Positions 37,421 to 51,258 of a stretch of 64,000 nucleotides of DNA are shown here, piece by piece (within the stretch, counting starts at the first letter, position 1; every line of letters starts with the position of its first letter). The notes below the pieces were generated by a model. It was given only the letters and a program-made list of their open reading frames with translations. It had not been told where the DNA came from and did not search any database. The position numbers were made by a program, and so were the translations under genes. Source of the DNA: Mastigias papua (Eukaryota; Cnidaria; Scyphozoa; Rhizostomeae; Mastigiidae); the NCBI GenBank assembly GCA_964019165.1, contig OZ025267.1, positions 21,970,003-22,034,002 of the forward strand, written 5' to 3'.

Positions 37421-39756
37421 AGCGAGAATTCCTGACAAATAAACTTCAAACAGCGTAAAGAAGTGCGCAGGCTGTGAAAGAAATTGGACGGTCAGCACTC
37501 TGGGTACTGGTAAGCTATATGGGATCCAGTACGACCCAACAGATTTATTGATTAAAACATGTATTTGATCACCTCACGCTATACACCTGCGCTAATTATT
37601 CATTCAATAGATAAACCGCGGTAAGACCCAAGGCAAACAGAACGAGCTAATAACAGGCCTTATAATTTAGCGAGAAACTAAAACTTTGAAAGATCTAGAA
37701 TCTTCCATCGACAAGAAGCGAAATAAATTAGGTGTAGCTGTACTCATTTATCTTCATAAATATCATAATATTGATTAAAATCTATAATATTTTCACACGC
37801 AAACATCTAGGACATATTCAAGCTATGCGGTCACCATGAATGGTCATTTATTGCCATCGATGTCATAAGTAATTTAGGCTCCACATACACAAAACTGCTA
37901 CAATAATTAATCTTTCTAGTAATGGTGGCCACGAGGAGGCAGAAAGCAGTGCACCAGATCATGTTGCAAGGAAATGCTATCCAGAGTAGAGTGCAAATTG
38001 TGTATAGTACATCCACTTGTTGAAATAATTGCTTCAGTGTTAGCACATTGTCTGCTACATGTTTAGATGCGTAGTATTGCATAGTTAAACTAAAAACGTT
38101 TAGATTTTATGCAAGGCGCAAGGCGTGTCTCTTGTTGCAAGCATGCATAGGGCAACAAAGAGTAAGAAATATATGTTGCATGACAATTTCTATACAGACG
38201 TGGACTACCAAAAACATTACCAACACGTCATCGTTTACTCATTGAAAATCTCAGACTGAATTATAACCTAGGCCGGTTTCTCAAGCTTGTGTAATAGAAA
38301 GACTGGACATGGGTTTTCAAGAAATATGTTATGAATTTAATGATATATCCATATAAATTGAATTGCGGATCTTGGAAAAAATGTGAAGAATAACAAGCAA
38401 GCTCTATTAACAACAGTAACTTATTGAGCCAATCTGGGTCGCACCTAGGAAGTTCTAAGGGTAGGTGCCTAACCCACGAAAAGGGCATACACTAATTTTT
38501 TTTAAGACCATATGGCCTGGAATTAAAATTTTTAAAATTAAGAAACTGTTGAAATACTTTGTTGCTTTTAAGCAGAAATGCACAAACCAGTTTCAAGGGT
38601 CAGGACTTTATACCTGCAGGACTTGTAGCAATTCCATTTTTAGTTACCTTATGCTCCACTCCACTCATTCATTCATTGCGTGTTTTTCTATAGTTCATTG
38701 CCATCATTTCCTCTCAACTAACATCACACTAACATTCCATTGCGTCATAACACCTTGCTCTTTGTTCAGGTCTAATTTTATATTAGTTTTTCTTCAACAC
38801 ATTGCCAAACTTTACCTAGCCCTTCCTTTCCAACAGAGATTTTATTTACTTCATCTTTATATGTAATTCCAGGGAACAAATGTATATATCAAATCATAAT
38901 TTGTAAATAGTCAGTTGATTTCTATCGTGTTGAAGATTACACACACAAATACGACTTACTGTCTACCAGCCTGCAACGTGCATTTGTATAAAGTAAAGAG
39001 AAGTACAGTGGTGAGATCGTTCTTTTAATTATAACAAGAACTTTAAGTATCAGGTCTAAAAATTAAAAACAATACAATCAAGAATTGCTAAAGACTCTCC
39101 CATTGTTGGTCCCCTCAGAATTTCCTGGAAAAGTAGCATGTATCATCCACATTTGCAGAACGTTCTTACAATGATTGATAGCTCTCTTTACAATGGAACA
39201 AAAATCTGTAGCAAATTTGCAATTAGTCAATAAAACAAATTCGTGCTCCTGCAATGAGGTAAGTAGAGTCTCAGCACAAGGACGACGAAATCGTCATAGT
39301 GCAAAGAAAAAACTAACAGATTCATTCAATGTATTTTGTGCTAATGTCGTAAGAGGAAAAGTTAGTTGGTGAATGGCTATTTGCAGAATGACGATTAAGA
39401 AGTACGTTTCCATCATGAGACGGACTTCATTTAACATTTATTGTACGCACATTCAGGATACTGTAGCCTTGTTGTCATCAGTTTTATAAAATAGCAAATG
39501 CATAGCGTATACAGGTAACTGGACAACATAGTACTTCAGATGGAGAGAAGAAACAAGTATACAACAAACAATATTTATAGGAACAATGACTTAGAAAATC
39601 GATGGAAGTACTAATGCACTTACGAAATAACATATGCGATCTATAGTTAATTCCAGCCGTATATCCGTGCAAAAATGATAGTTCTCCGATCTGCTTCTTG
39701 GAGCACTTCGAACATAATACAGTGATCCTATAGAACAATACTCGGATTGCCAATAT
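37421..39756. other. intergenic DNA between genes C and B
   Basis: Contains the presumed promoter of gene B (right of 37420) and the 3' flank of gene C. Short frames (for example 38465-38866, +) have no recognisable domain. No repeat boundary identified. Confidence 0.4.
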
Positions 39757-40499
39757 TTATATTGTATAGATTGTCACAAATCCATATTCACTTCCAGTAT
39801 TCCCACCTGTGACTCCACTGCAACTACTTCCTCCACAATATGAGCCCCCTCCACCTCCAGCAGTATTTGCATGTCCTCCGCTTCCACCACCGGAATAACC
39901 TCCACCACCACCAGATGCACCATTATCTTCAGAGCCACCACCACCACCTCCAAAACCTCCAACAGCACCAGGAGCGGGACCACCATTATTTCCCGAATTC
40001 ATTCCACCAGCTCTACCTCCAATCCAATTTTCGGATTTACCTCCTCCCCTTTCTCCATGTGAAGTACCAGCACGTGCTCCACCAACACTATTCCAACCGG
40101 CACCTACACCTCCATGGTAACTTCCCGTATTACAACACTGTCCAGCTTGTCCTGATGTCCCTCCTGCACCTAATGTAGAGCTTTTGCCAACAGCAGCAGT
40201 TCCACTTGTTCCAGATTGTCCATTCACACCATTCCAACCAGCTGTTGCACCACCACCACCTCCAGCTGCAATATACAACACACCTGAACTTGAATACACA
40301 AACGATCCTCCTCCTCCCCCCGTTCCTGCATTGTCTTCTATGGACAAACCTAATGAAGCAGCAGTAGCTGTAGTCGACTGTCCGCCCTTCACCTCCACAG
40401 AATTGCCACCACGATGACCAACAACAATTTTGAGTACATGACCAGCAGAAAAGCGGAAATCACCTTGCATTGTAGCACCCCGACCACCGTAAAATGTTC
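39757..40499 (-). other. gene C terminal exon: glycine-rich cassette
   Basis: Third copy of the shared exon, nearly the same as gene B's (for example [18 protein letters not shown] against [18 protein letters not shown]). Unlike the A/B pair, the intron just upstream of its acceptor shows no similarity to the other two. Confidence 0.9.
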
Positions 40500-43400
40500 C
40501 TTTGGTGCGAAAAAATATACTAATAAGTTACTCTTTACAACAGAATGGTATCACTAGAAGATAGAGAGTAAAGGCATGCTAAAAGAATGTCCCGCTTTTT
40601 CGTGCTACAGTGAAGTTCTGTAGTAGCAACAGACTCTTCAAATAAATAATAATAAAGCATCAATTGAATACCAATACAGTATAATATAGTTGCTTTGATA
40701 TAATATATTTATCTTAAAACAAATACAATACCTGGATATGATCCATAGTTCGTTACATGTCTGCCACCTCGTGCGCCACCAGCCTTGACCCTATAGATAC
40801 CGGTAATAGGAACAGTATATTGTTGAATGGTTCCACTTCTACCCGTATACCCAGCATTTGTGAAAGTTCTCTTGGTGACTAAGAGGGGCATAAGATGAAA
40901 TCACTTAGTGAAAGGTAATTGACGCGGTTCACCTTGACTTGGTACTTACTTAGGAAAGATGTTTAAACAAAATTTGTTCTAATATTTTCCCAAAGTACGA
41001 AGTCTAAGTAAACCAACAAATCAAAATCAGCCAGCATCAACAGCATGAAAGAAGCAATGAAAGACCTGAAACGCTTATTCCTGTAAGCATTCCATTAGCA
41101 CTCATTCATTGGTTCTGAAAAGAGAAGCTGACGTACCAATTGATATATGAAAATACAGTCAACCTTGCATAATTCGGATCCATTTTATCCGGATTTTTGC
41201 ATATTCCGGACAGAATTGCTAAGTCCAATTAGTTTCCTATTAAAGTGCAACACTGAAAAAGTTTCTACGTAATCCGGATTTTCTGTAATCCGGACAAAAT
41301 CAGCCAGTCCCGTTTGATCCGAATTATGTGAGGTTGACTGTACCACTCAAATGGTGTTGGCTCATTGTCACTCAAATTGTATTAACATCACATGACATAT
41401 AGCAACACCACATGACAAATACCAACATCACATGATATATGCCAACATCATATGACAAATACTAACATCACATGATATATGTCAACATCACATGACAAAT
41501 ACCAACATCACATGATACATGCCAACATCACATGACAAATACAAACATCACATGATATATGCCAACATGACATGACATATAGCAACATCACATGACATAG
41601 AAACATCACATGACAAATACCATTATCACATGACATATACCAACATCACTTGATACATACCATCATCACATGACACATAGCCACATCACATGACACATAC
41701 CAGTATCACATGATATATAGCAAAATCACATGACATATATAAAACTAATGAACTTACAGCCAAAATGAACTTACATGTTTGACAATTGGTCCCAGCATAA
41801 CCAGCAGGACAGGAACATGTGTATTTGTTCACGTGATCTATGCATTTTCCATCGTTTTGGCAAGGAGAACTGCTGCATTCATTTATGTCTGAAATAAGCA
41901 GAACTCTTTCTCAATAAAATCAACCTTTCAATTCATGGTTAGCTCAAACATGCAAGATGAAAATACATTGAATTACACACCACAAAATATCAATTATGCA
42001 CATACTAGTTTGACAATTTGTTCCAGTGAAACCTGCAGCACAGGAGCATATGTATTTGTTCACATGATCAGTACATGTTCCACTATTCTGGCATGGAGAG
42101 CTGCTACATTCATTGATATCTGAAATTACAATGACAGAAGCAGTAGAACTGGGTTCTCAATAATACCGTTCACTTAATCCATTGACAGGAATGCATAGTA
42201 ACGTTAAATTGAATAATAAAAAACAAAATTTCGAGCATGGACATACTTGTTTGACAATTGGTTCCAGTGTATCCCGCAGCACAGGAGCATGTGTATTTGT
42301 TCACTTGATCTACGCATTTTCCGCCATTTTGGCATGGAAGGCTGCTACATTCATTGATATCTGATATTAAAGTAATATATTCATCAAAACTCACGTCTCA
42401 ATAACTGCATTCCTAGGGTATGCAATACTTACAATCCAACAAGGACATATAAAGACTAACAGAATACAAAAGCAGAACTTGAAACATGGGCATACCTGTT
42501 TGACAATTTGTTCCAGTGTAGCCTGCAGCACAGGAGCATGTGTATTTGTTCACGTGATCCACGCATCTGCCGCCATTTTGGCATGGAAGGCTGCTGCATT
42601 CATTAATATCTGAAATGCCAGGTCAAATAGCTAGTTAACTTGAGATTTGTTAAAGCCTTTCTATGCTTATACAATGAGGTCTCATAACACTGTCAGCAGA
42701 AACAGCTCTTTGAAGATTTCAATGCTCTTGTATTCTTGAATTTTGTAGCTGGTGTCACAGTGACGTTTAATTTTGCTCTGGTGCATATTTATCTTTACAA
42801 CATTTTATCATTAACTTTTCTAATGATAGGCCCTTTTATTCTATTCAAAATGACCTAAAAAATTTTCGAAAAAAGTTGGGCATGCAAGAATGCAAAGTTG
42901 CTTCCACTACGCAAGAGGAAAGCAAATCTTTCCTTAATAACAATTTTGCTCTGTTTCTGATGAAGCAGTTCTTCTAAAAAAAGAGTTTGGTAAACTCCTC
43001 ATATCTGACAATTGATCTACAATTATAGATCGGCATACCTATTGCAGGTAGGTTGTATTTGTTTAGATTTGGTGGGAGTAATATATTGATACGCTATTGT
43101 CAATTCTTTCATAGCATGTGGCTGGTATATTAGCAGGTCGGTTTTGGTGCATTTTTTGTTGCACATGCAGAACGTATATTAGGGTGATCAAATGACGAGT
43201 TATCAGGAGTTTTAGTGTACCGAGTGAACTGTGAACTGAGATAAAAGTCGGCGAATTTTGCTATATGATGCTTTTGACGAGGTTTTCTAATGGTGACGAT
43301 ACAAGTCTTTCTTATAAGAAAGCTTTCTTCGCCTATAACTAAAATCTCTTTACTTTTTCATGACTTTAGTACTAAAATTTTCATAAGATTTTCCTAGCGA

Positions 43401-46400
43401 GAATGTTCGGCTTTGTGTGGCATTGCAGTTTTACACACAGACAGACATTACACAAACATTACACGGCAATATATAGATTTTCATAGGAAATCTAAGCAAA
43501 TTAATCAAAAGAGATGTTAGGCATGCGTGAAAATTGGAACTTCAAACGTGTATCAACTTATCAGCGTTTTTAGGTTTTAGAAATCCAGTACAGAGCTTTC
43601 TTAACTTTTTGAGTAGCTGAGTACTGCTTTCTCGCAAACCAATTTTCTTATTAAATAAAGACGTACAATTGTGTCCAATCGATGAGCGTCGTTGTTTTAA
43701 TATATTGCAAATTCGGCAGCTAATGCCATAAGCATTTGCTAAACTATAGTACTGATACAAGCAGAGAGATACCCAGAAAGATCTATATATAGTATTGATG
43801 AATATTTAACCTCAGTGTTGAACTAAGGAACGTAAAGCGGAGTCAGGTTGCGAACTAAAATGAATTTTGTCAAAGTACATTTTACAGCCTATCCTACCAC
43901 ACTGTGAAGGAGGGACTTAGGTTGAAGACCACAAGAATAATCAGAAGTTGCGTAGAGGCTCATAGGATAATTTCTTTTCTAAACTTCATCCATATAATTC
44001 AGACATTAATGTACAGCATCAAACCTTATTATTTGTTATAGGTAGTGTGAATTGGCAAGCTTGCAAAAAGCATTAAAAACAAGTAATCATAATTAACTAG
44101 AGAGGAATCCAATTAGGACAGGTCCAAGGTTTGTTATCGGTTGCTATAAACAAAATAGATTATTCAGACTGGTACTTTCGAGAAAATCAGAGAGGCCACC
44201 AAAGATCCCAAATTAGTATAAAAAGCAATTTTCAAACAAGAGAAAATTGATAATTCAATTTTCACAGAAGCTGTTACTAATACTGTTTACTGAGTATGAT
44301 AATTGAACTTGGAAAGATATCGGAGTACCAAAATACAGCAAAGGCACATGGCATTGGAAGATTCCTTGGAAACCACGGTGTCACTATGAGCCTCAGGGTA
44401 GAGATGAAACAGATTCCAATGCTAAAATAGCCACGTCACTATCTTAACAAAGCTAATTAAATTGACAAGTCCAGTTAAATAATTTGGATACATCCCAAGA
44501 TCCATCAAACATATGAAGGGTAAACGAATTACAAACTCAATTAAAGCATAGAATAGTATGCGATTTATATTTACCTGTACCACAATGGATGCCATTATAC
44601 CCTGGAACACATGAGCACGTGTATTTATTGACACCATCTACACAGTTGCCACCGTTCTGGCAAGGAGAGCTGCTGCATTCATTGATATCTGAAACAATCC
44701 GGAAAGGCTAACATCAATCTCTGTTGCTTATATCTGAATATCCTCTAATCAGAAGAACATAAAATTAAAACTTTACGAATTCACTAATAGAGTGTGGCAT
44801 AAAAACTCACTTGTCTCACACCTGATTCCATTGTAGCCTCTTACACATGAACATGTATATTTGTTCAGGTGATCAGTGCATGTCCCACCATTTTGGCACG
44901 GAGAACTGCTACATTCGTCGATCTCTGAAAAGAGAAACAAAGGAATAGCTTATTTCTGTTACAAATACAAGATTCCCGATAGTCCCAAAAACTTAGAAAA
45001 CACAAATAAGTAACAAAGCTCTTCTTTCCACATCCAACTATGAAATAATCACAAAAATACCAAAATATATCACCTTTCTCACAATGGGCACCAGTGTAAC
45101 CTGAAACACACGAACACCTGTATTTGTTCACGAGATCAATGCATGTTCCACTATTCTGGCAAGGAGAGCTACTGCATTCATTGATATCTAAAATATGATA
45201 CAAGGTTAGATTGTCTTCAAAATTTGATACACATCCTTAAAATTTAGGAAAAAGCAAGCAAAAGTGCTTGAAAATCAAAAATCTAAACGAAACCAAGAAA
45301 CCGAATCGAGAAGGAAAATCGAATATGATTAGGAATCGAAGAAATCCTTACTTGTCTCACATTTGATTCCAATGAACCCTGCTGCGCAGGAGCATGTGTA
45401 TCTGTTAAGATAATCTGTACATGTTCCGCCATTTTGGCATGGAGAACTGCTGCATTCATTGATTTCTGAAATAAAAGTAATAACGGCAGTTGAACTAGGT
45501 TCTCATTAATGACATTCTATTAATCCATAGATAGAAGAAAATTGCAGTGTGAAAATGTATTAAATGAAAAATACACAAAATCAATCATGGACATACCTGT
45601 TTGACAATTTTTTCCAGTGTAGCCCGCAACACAGGCACATGTGTATTTGTTCACATGATCTGTGCATGTTCCGCCATGTTGACATGGGGAACTATCGCAT
45701 TCATTGATCTCTGAATAAAACAAGCAAAGAATTGAACAGACTTTTCGCATTTCAACATTATTTCAAAATTCCAACAGAAAGTTTAAAAACAATATTGACA
45801 CAATGGATTGGTAAACTTAGGCCACTTTCACTTTACTCCATTTTCGTTTTGGCCCGTTTTTACTCCCATAAATGAAGCTGTTTATTTTTCTCTTCGCGCT
45901 ACTCTGTTTCAAGCAAAAACGAATATCTATCACTTGGCGATCACATTTGTCCTTAAAAATGCATCTGTTGGTCACTTCTTTTATATTTGTGTTGTTTCTT
46001 AGCGTTTTCAAATTCCTCCGTTTTTGCCTAGCTGCATTTTCATTTAGCTCCATTTTATCATCGTTTTTATTCAGCTCCGTTCTTATTGTGGATTATTGTG
46101 AACCCAAAGCCAAAAACTGAGCTAAATAGATCTGTTTTTGTCCAGAAATGGAGTAGTAGTTTGAACAGGGTCTTAAAATAATACTGCCTATCAACAACGT
46201 CAAATAGGTGGAAAAATTTCAGCCGAATAAATTATACCGCTTCCAACATCAAAATATGAAAAAATGTCGAAGGTAGTACTTATCAGCTTACCTATCTCAC
46301 AGTGGCCACCAATGTATCCAGGGGCACAAGAACATGAGTATTTGTTCACATGATCATTACATGTTCCATCATTTAGGCATGGAGAGCTAATGCACTCATT

Positions 46401-48609
46401 GATGTCTGAAAGCACCACCAAAAGATTTAATTGCGTCTCCTTAGTTAGTTATTGAAAACTTATAAAATAATGAGAGAAAGGTTATCTAACATTCATCCAT
46501 AAAATATTTGATATTTAAAGATAACGTCAAAATATTCATTAACTGAATTTCGAATACCAGCTTACTTGTCTCACAGTTGATTCCTGTGAAGCCTGGGACA
46601 CATGAACAAGTGTATCTGTTCAAATGATCTGTGCATATTCCACCGTTTTGGCACGGAGAGCTGCTGCACTCATTAATTTCTGAAAGTCAGTTAAAATTTG
46701 ATGACTACCAAAGTAACCATATCGCATGCGAAAGAAAGTGTCTGAAATTTTTGCTGTTCGGTGCTTTTTGTAGGAAGGCGAAAAATATATAGAAAATAAA
46801 CTACAATGCTAATAATAAAAGCAAAGAAATTATCAGTTTATGAATGATCTAACGGAGATGAGCGACTTTCTTTCTTTCAAAATAAACAAAATGAGAAAAG
46901 GAGAATTGAAGCAAAACTTCCACTTACCTGCCTCACAATTTATTCCAGTGTAACCAGGAACGCATGTACAACTGTATCTGTTAATATGGTCAACACATGT
47001 TCCATTATTTTGACATGGGGAGCTCTCACATTCGTTTATTTCTACAAGGAAAACAGGATATCATATTTTCTTGTCAATGCCTAGAAATTTGTAGTACAAC
47101 AGGCTTTGGGGCGCAAAGGACAGCCTATTAGGACGAAAAATAATAAAATGTAAGTTAAATAAATACTATCACTTCATCTTGGATGAAGATTTGGCGTCAC
47201 CGGTCGGTCACAACGAAAGAAACCATGGGAGGGAAACTAAACTCAATAAAGAATGGTAGAGACCTTACCTTCACAGGTGTATCCATTGGATGATGAGCAA
47301 GAATCGAAGCAAGAATACCCTGGGTTGCACGTAATCAATCTACAGCGAGGACTTGTCTTCAAAAATAAAATGAGAATTATAGATGTGAATATACTTCATT
47401 AATCACGAGCATCATATAGTTAGAGACAGAACAAGAAAGAAAATGCAACACTTTAGTGTGCAACAACATAACATCATTAGTCAACAGTAAAGTCTGTCAT
47501 AAGTCCTTGTTTTGTGCCAATTTTCTACAAAGTACATCCTTCTCTGATACATATGTCATCAGCGGATTCAGCTTGATTTTAACATCTGAAAGTTAATCGA
47601 GTATTTGTTGCATTGTGCAGCCAGATTGCACTTGAACTTGGAATAGATTTCTCTTCCTTTAAAATCACTTGGGCAACAGCAAATTCATGTCGGAAAGGCT
47701 GCAGGAAATTTGAATTTCTAAAGAAACTGGGAATTCTATGGACAACATGTTTTGCTATATAACACCATAGCTGGTGCTTCTTTCAATTGTTGGTCGAAGA
47801 TTTGAGACTTTACCATGTGGTATACCATTTTCAAAATTCCAGTTAAAATAAAAAGCTGTAAAAACGGCATGCTGTAGTTAATCGGCCGAGACAGGACGTC
47901 TCTTCATCTAGTTGTACTGAAACCCATGTACAGTCCGGCAATAAAACTAAAAGACTCCTAAGAGGAGTTCGTCATCACACTCAATTGGTATATTCACACT
48001 ATCGATTAGTTGTTCGAAAACAACACAATTCTCGTACTTGTGTTTATTGATTGCTGCATTGATCAAGAGTTGAAAATGAATTTACAGCATCTATTGGCTC
48101 ATAATCGCTTCGGCACTTCATACACTGTAGACTCACAATAACAAGCCTTTCATTTTCTTCAGGAAGTGCTTTCCTTCTTCAAATCAACATTCCAATTTTG
48201 CATCATAGATCAAAAGATTACAAAAGTTTAGTATGATAAAATAGAAGGAGAGAAATACCTGAATAACTGGCTCATAGATATTCCATCCCAGTTTTTCCAA
48301 AACTACTGCACTCGAGTTAGTGCTACGTATATCCAACAATTCACATTTGTTTTCGTTTCCAGTTGCCGTCTTCTTAAAATTCACTGATAAACAATAGAAT
48401 GTTTTCAAACAATCACGAACGCAATACGCTAACGATGTGACTTTTCGTCGAATAGTATTGGAGGCACCAGTCAGCTTAGCGTTCTCCTTGAATTTCTTGA
48501 GCATTGTGTCACGACGGCATTGAGTCCGATGAATTGTGACTTCCTCGCAACTGATTTCGTATTCATAAAGGCAAACGAGACCAAACACAAGTAAACGAGA
48601 CCAGATCAT
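39757..48609 (-). CDS. gene C: secreted PAN-EGF(12)-glycine-rich protein
   Basis: Tandem paralogue of gene B. Exons in transcript order: 48609-48259, 47356-47269, then twelve 114-bp EGF exons starting at 47041, 46679, 46405, 45710, 45465, 45187, 44924, 44688, 42609, 42360, 42119 and 41888, then 40878-40732 and 40499-39757 (2697 nt, 898 aa; intact frame). Signal peptide [23 protein letters not shown]/apple-type domain (to residue 117), Cys-rich linker, twelve EGF modules (147-602), glycine-rich domain (603-898). The PAN exon, its donor-side intron flank and the linker exon are almost the same as in gene B. No transmembrane segment seen. Gene C has five more EGF modules than B. Role unknown; extracellular matrix, adhesion or recognition are the reasonable candidates. 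Confidence 0.85.
41156..41340. mobile_element. CAGTC-end MITE, family F2, 185-bp copy 1
   Basis: TA-flanked. Left end CAGTCAACCTTGCATAATTC and the inverted right end CAGTCAACCTCACATAATTC. Interior with four TCCGGA/ATCCGG motifs. Exactly the same length as the copy at 56049. Lies in gene C between the glycine-rich and EGF exons. Confidence 0.85.
41386..41740. repeat. minisatellite, about 21-bp unit
   Basis: Roughly 16 imperfect units based on CCAACATCACATGACATATA, some alternating GACAAATA and GATATATG endings, suggesting a two-unit higher-order repeat. It lies directly upstream, on the plus strand, of gene C's last EGF exon and begins 46 bp after the F2 MITE. Confidence 0.9.
41775..47041 (-). 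repeat. gene C EGF-exon array (12 units)
   Basis: Twelve 114-bp phase 1-1 exons, each one calcium-binding EGF module with six Cys. A 1.9-kb gap (42610-44574) without EGF exons divides the array into blocks of 8 and 4 exons. The last four units resemble gene B's units most closely, and unit 42119-42006 shares exon and flanking intron sequence with gene B's 33916-33803. Confidence 0.9.
45813..46165. repeat. intronic repeat paired with 34686-35065
   Basis: Diverged copy of the gene B intronic repeat in the same orientation, ending AGTTTGAACAGGGTCT. It lies between EGF exons 46405-46292 and 45710-45597, a position comparable with that of its partner. Confidence 0.65.
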
Positions 48610-51258
48610 AATGAATAATTGGTAAAGCAAGGAACTTTTTACAAGGAAACCTAGGTCTGTATCACACAGCAAGTTGATTTGAACGAACTAAAACAGTCAA
48701 CACACTTTGGAGATGGTCATGCTGAATAAGACTCCATAGTAAGCCTCTCTGGCATTAGAGGTCGTTAATTAAAACCTGTCCTGGATTAAGTTAAGCTGTT
48801 TACCTGAACTAATTGTTCATTCACTGTATGAAACGACACAGGGTGGAAAGTAAATGGACAGAAATAGCAACAGGATTCATATCTATGCAACAGGAGAAGA
48901 CTTAAAAACAAATATCTTGCCGTCATCTGCGAGTACTGAAATAAAGCATTGACTTATCTACCTTCGATTGTACTTCCTTAAACGACGTTTTTCATAAGCA
49001 ACTTTTTCTGACCCGAAGTTGCCTATTTTCAACCAAAATTTGGACCTTATGTTGCTTAATGGTTGCCTAATTTTGTCAGCTCGCTCTCTGTAACTATACA
49101 AAAGGAAGGGAAAGTAAGAAAAGAGACAATATTTTCAGCAAATATCATATATCCAAGCAAAAAAGTCGTTGCAGGTTTCTATTTCTACAAATGTCATATG
49201 ACTTGTTTTGTTTTCATTGAAAGTGACTCTGCAATTAGAGGTGCTTTTTTTACCTTTACTAAGTAATATTTTTGTAGTTGCTCACACTCATATCTATACA
49301 GTCCTGTGGTTGCTCGATCATTTTTCAAATCAAGTTGCTTATATAGGAGTTGCTTGCTAAGAAATCGTCTACATAGAAAAGAATACACGTTTTTTATAAG
49401 AAAAAAGTTTATAAGAAAATGAGGCTCAAATGGCCAAAATCTTAAGAAAATCCTAGGAAAATCACAAGGCTCAAGTTCAAGAAAATGCTAAGAAAATTAC
49501 AGTTCATCTTCTTCACATGCCAGAAATTGATATTGGCTCATTTTTGCAAACTCTCGTACAAAGATCGAGACTTATGGTGGCCCAGTAAATACAGAGTAGC
49601 CTGTTTCAGCCAGTTTTTTCCTTCAGAAGTTAAGAAAATCTTAAGAAAATCTCAGCCTCAAATTCGTGAAAAGTTAAGAAAATTGAGCCTCAGGAAAAAA
49701 GTGTTTTCTTATAAAAAAAAGGTGTAAGTGTATAGCCATAACAAGAAACAACTGTATGGCCTCCATCAAAATCGTACACAAATCTGGTTGTATTCACAAA
49801 AAGTAGGTCTGACAGAAGGTTGGTATGATAGTTTTGTAATCTTCACAAATGGATGGGCATACCTGCATAGGCAACCCGGCCGGGCCCGATCATCGAATAA
49901 ACCGGTTTTAAAAATGCCATTGCAACAGAATAGCTAGCACTTGCCACACAACTCCAGTCCAACTTCAACTTGGCAAACCAAACGGCTAGATGCTTACATA
50001 AAGAATAATGGGTTTATCTTTAATTCCTCTCATTGGCATTTGACTACGCACAGTTTCATCTAGCGGGTAGCTACGAGGTGCTGCATTCAATTCCTGCATT
50101 CAAATCTTCGACAAACAGATTTCATAAGCTTGATTAAAAAAAAATAAATATCAATAATTGCCAGGTTTCAAGTGGAGAAGATTAAGCAAGATTAAAGGGA
50201 TTTTCACCCATCTAAATACAGAATAGACAAGTTTAGGGAACATGTTGAAAGACCAATAATGAAGATTACAACAAAACACTTCAGTTAATGATCGCAATAT
50301 TGGAATTTGGGCAAAAATGAAATTCTCAATAAATTGATAGCTTAAAGATAGAGAAGTGACAATTGAACTTTCAGCAATAGTATCGAGGAATGAATGGGGC
50401 ATGATCAGAAAAATAAGTCAAGGATGGGAAATCAGCCCCTAAAATCGTGCATGGCCGCAGTTTTTTTACTTTAGCTGAAACAATTTTCAGATTGGAATGT
50501 TCATGTTTACAATTAAGAGACAATCTTCGATTTATTTTTTCAGTGTCAAGGAGTAAAGGAAGCTGATAAAATACGAAGCTGTACGAAAGATGAATATGAA
50601 TATGAAAGATGAATATGGATATGTAAGAAATATGAAAGAATGTCTTAGGCAAAGAGTTGCAAATAATTCTTAGTAGCTTATTCCTCCCGGGATACCTTTG
50701 TTTTGAAAACATGTCTCTCAGTCTCCCTCCTCCGTTGCGCAGGATATATATAAAGTCACTGAGACAACTTTAAAACTGTATAATCAAACCAGATGGTACT
50801 TCTATGAAACCGGTCAAATTGACGTATATTTTACTATAGTTGGACCAGGGTTTACAGATGTACAGGTCTGGTCAATCTATGACCCCAAAACACAAAAGAT
50901 GCCCAAGTGAGTGTCCCTTCTAACTTATTATCTATTCTGCGATAATAGCTAGCTGTTTGGTTGATGTTTACGTGAGGGAATAAGAAAACTTACATAGGAT
51001 TTCATCGGATAATCTAATAAGGTCACTACGAAGGTACTTTCTGAAGTGAATTGCACTGAAGTTCAAGGTATAGAAAATGTGGCGGATACCCCAGTAGACA
51101 AAAGTTAGTTCTATTTTACTCATCCCTGAGATGCAAAAGAAAAGAAAGATCAAATGGAAGAAGAAAACCGCGGATATAAACATTATGGCAAAAGATAGCA
51201 ATAATCAATGACGTCAAATCAGGGTTGGAATGAATAATAAGTGATGCTATAGTACACT
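48610..51258. other. intergenic DNA upstream of gene C
   Basis: Presumed promoter of gene C on the left; the F3 MITE at 49384-49726 lies within. Other frames show no recognisable protein. The region also contains the unlocated last coding exon of gene D if that exon lies further downstream of it. Confidence 0.4.
49384..49726. mobile_element. TIR MITE, family F3, copy 2
   Basis: Left end TACACGTTTTTTATAAGAAA; right end inverted TACACCTTTTTTTTATAAGA. The interior repeats AAGAAAATC and GAGGCTCAA/GAGCCTCA in inverted orientation. The start overlaps a TA dinucleotide. Related to the element at 12606. Confidence 0.7.
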
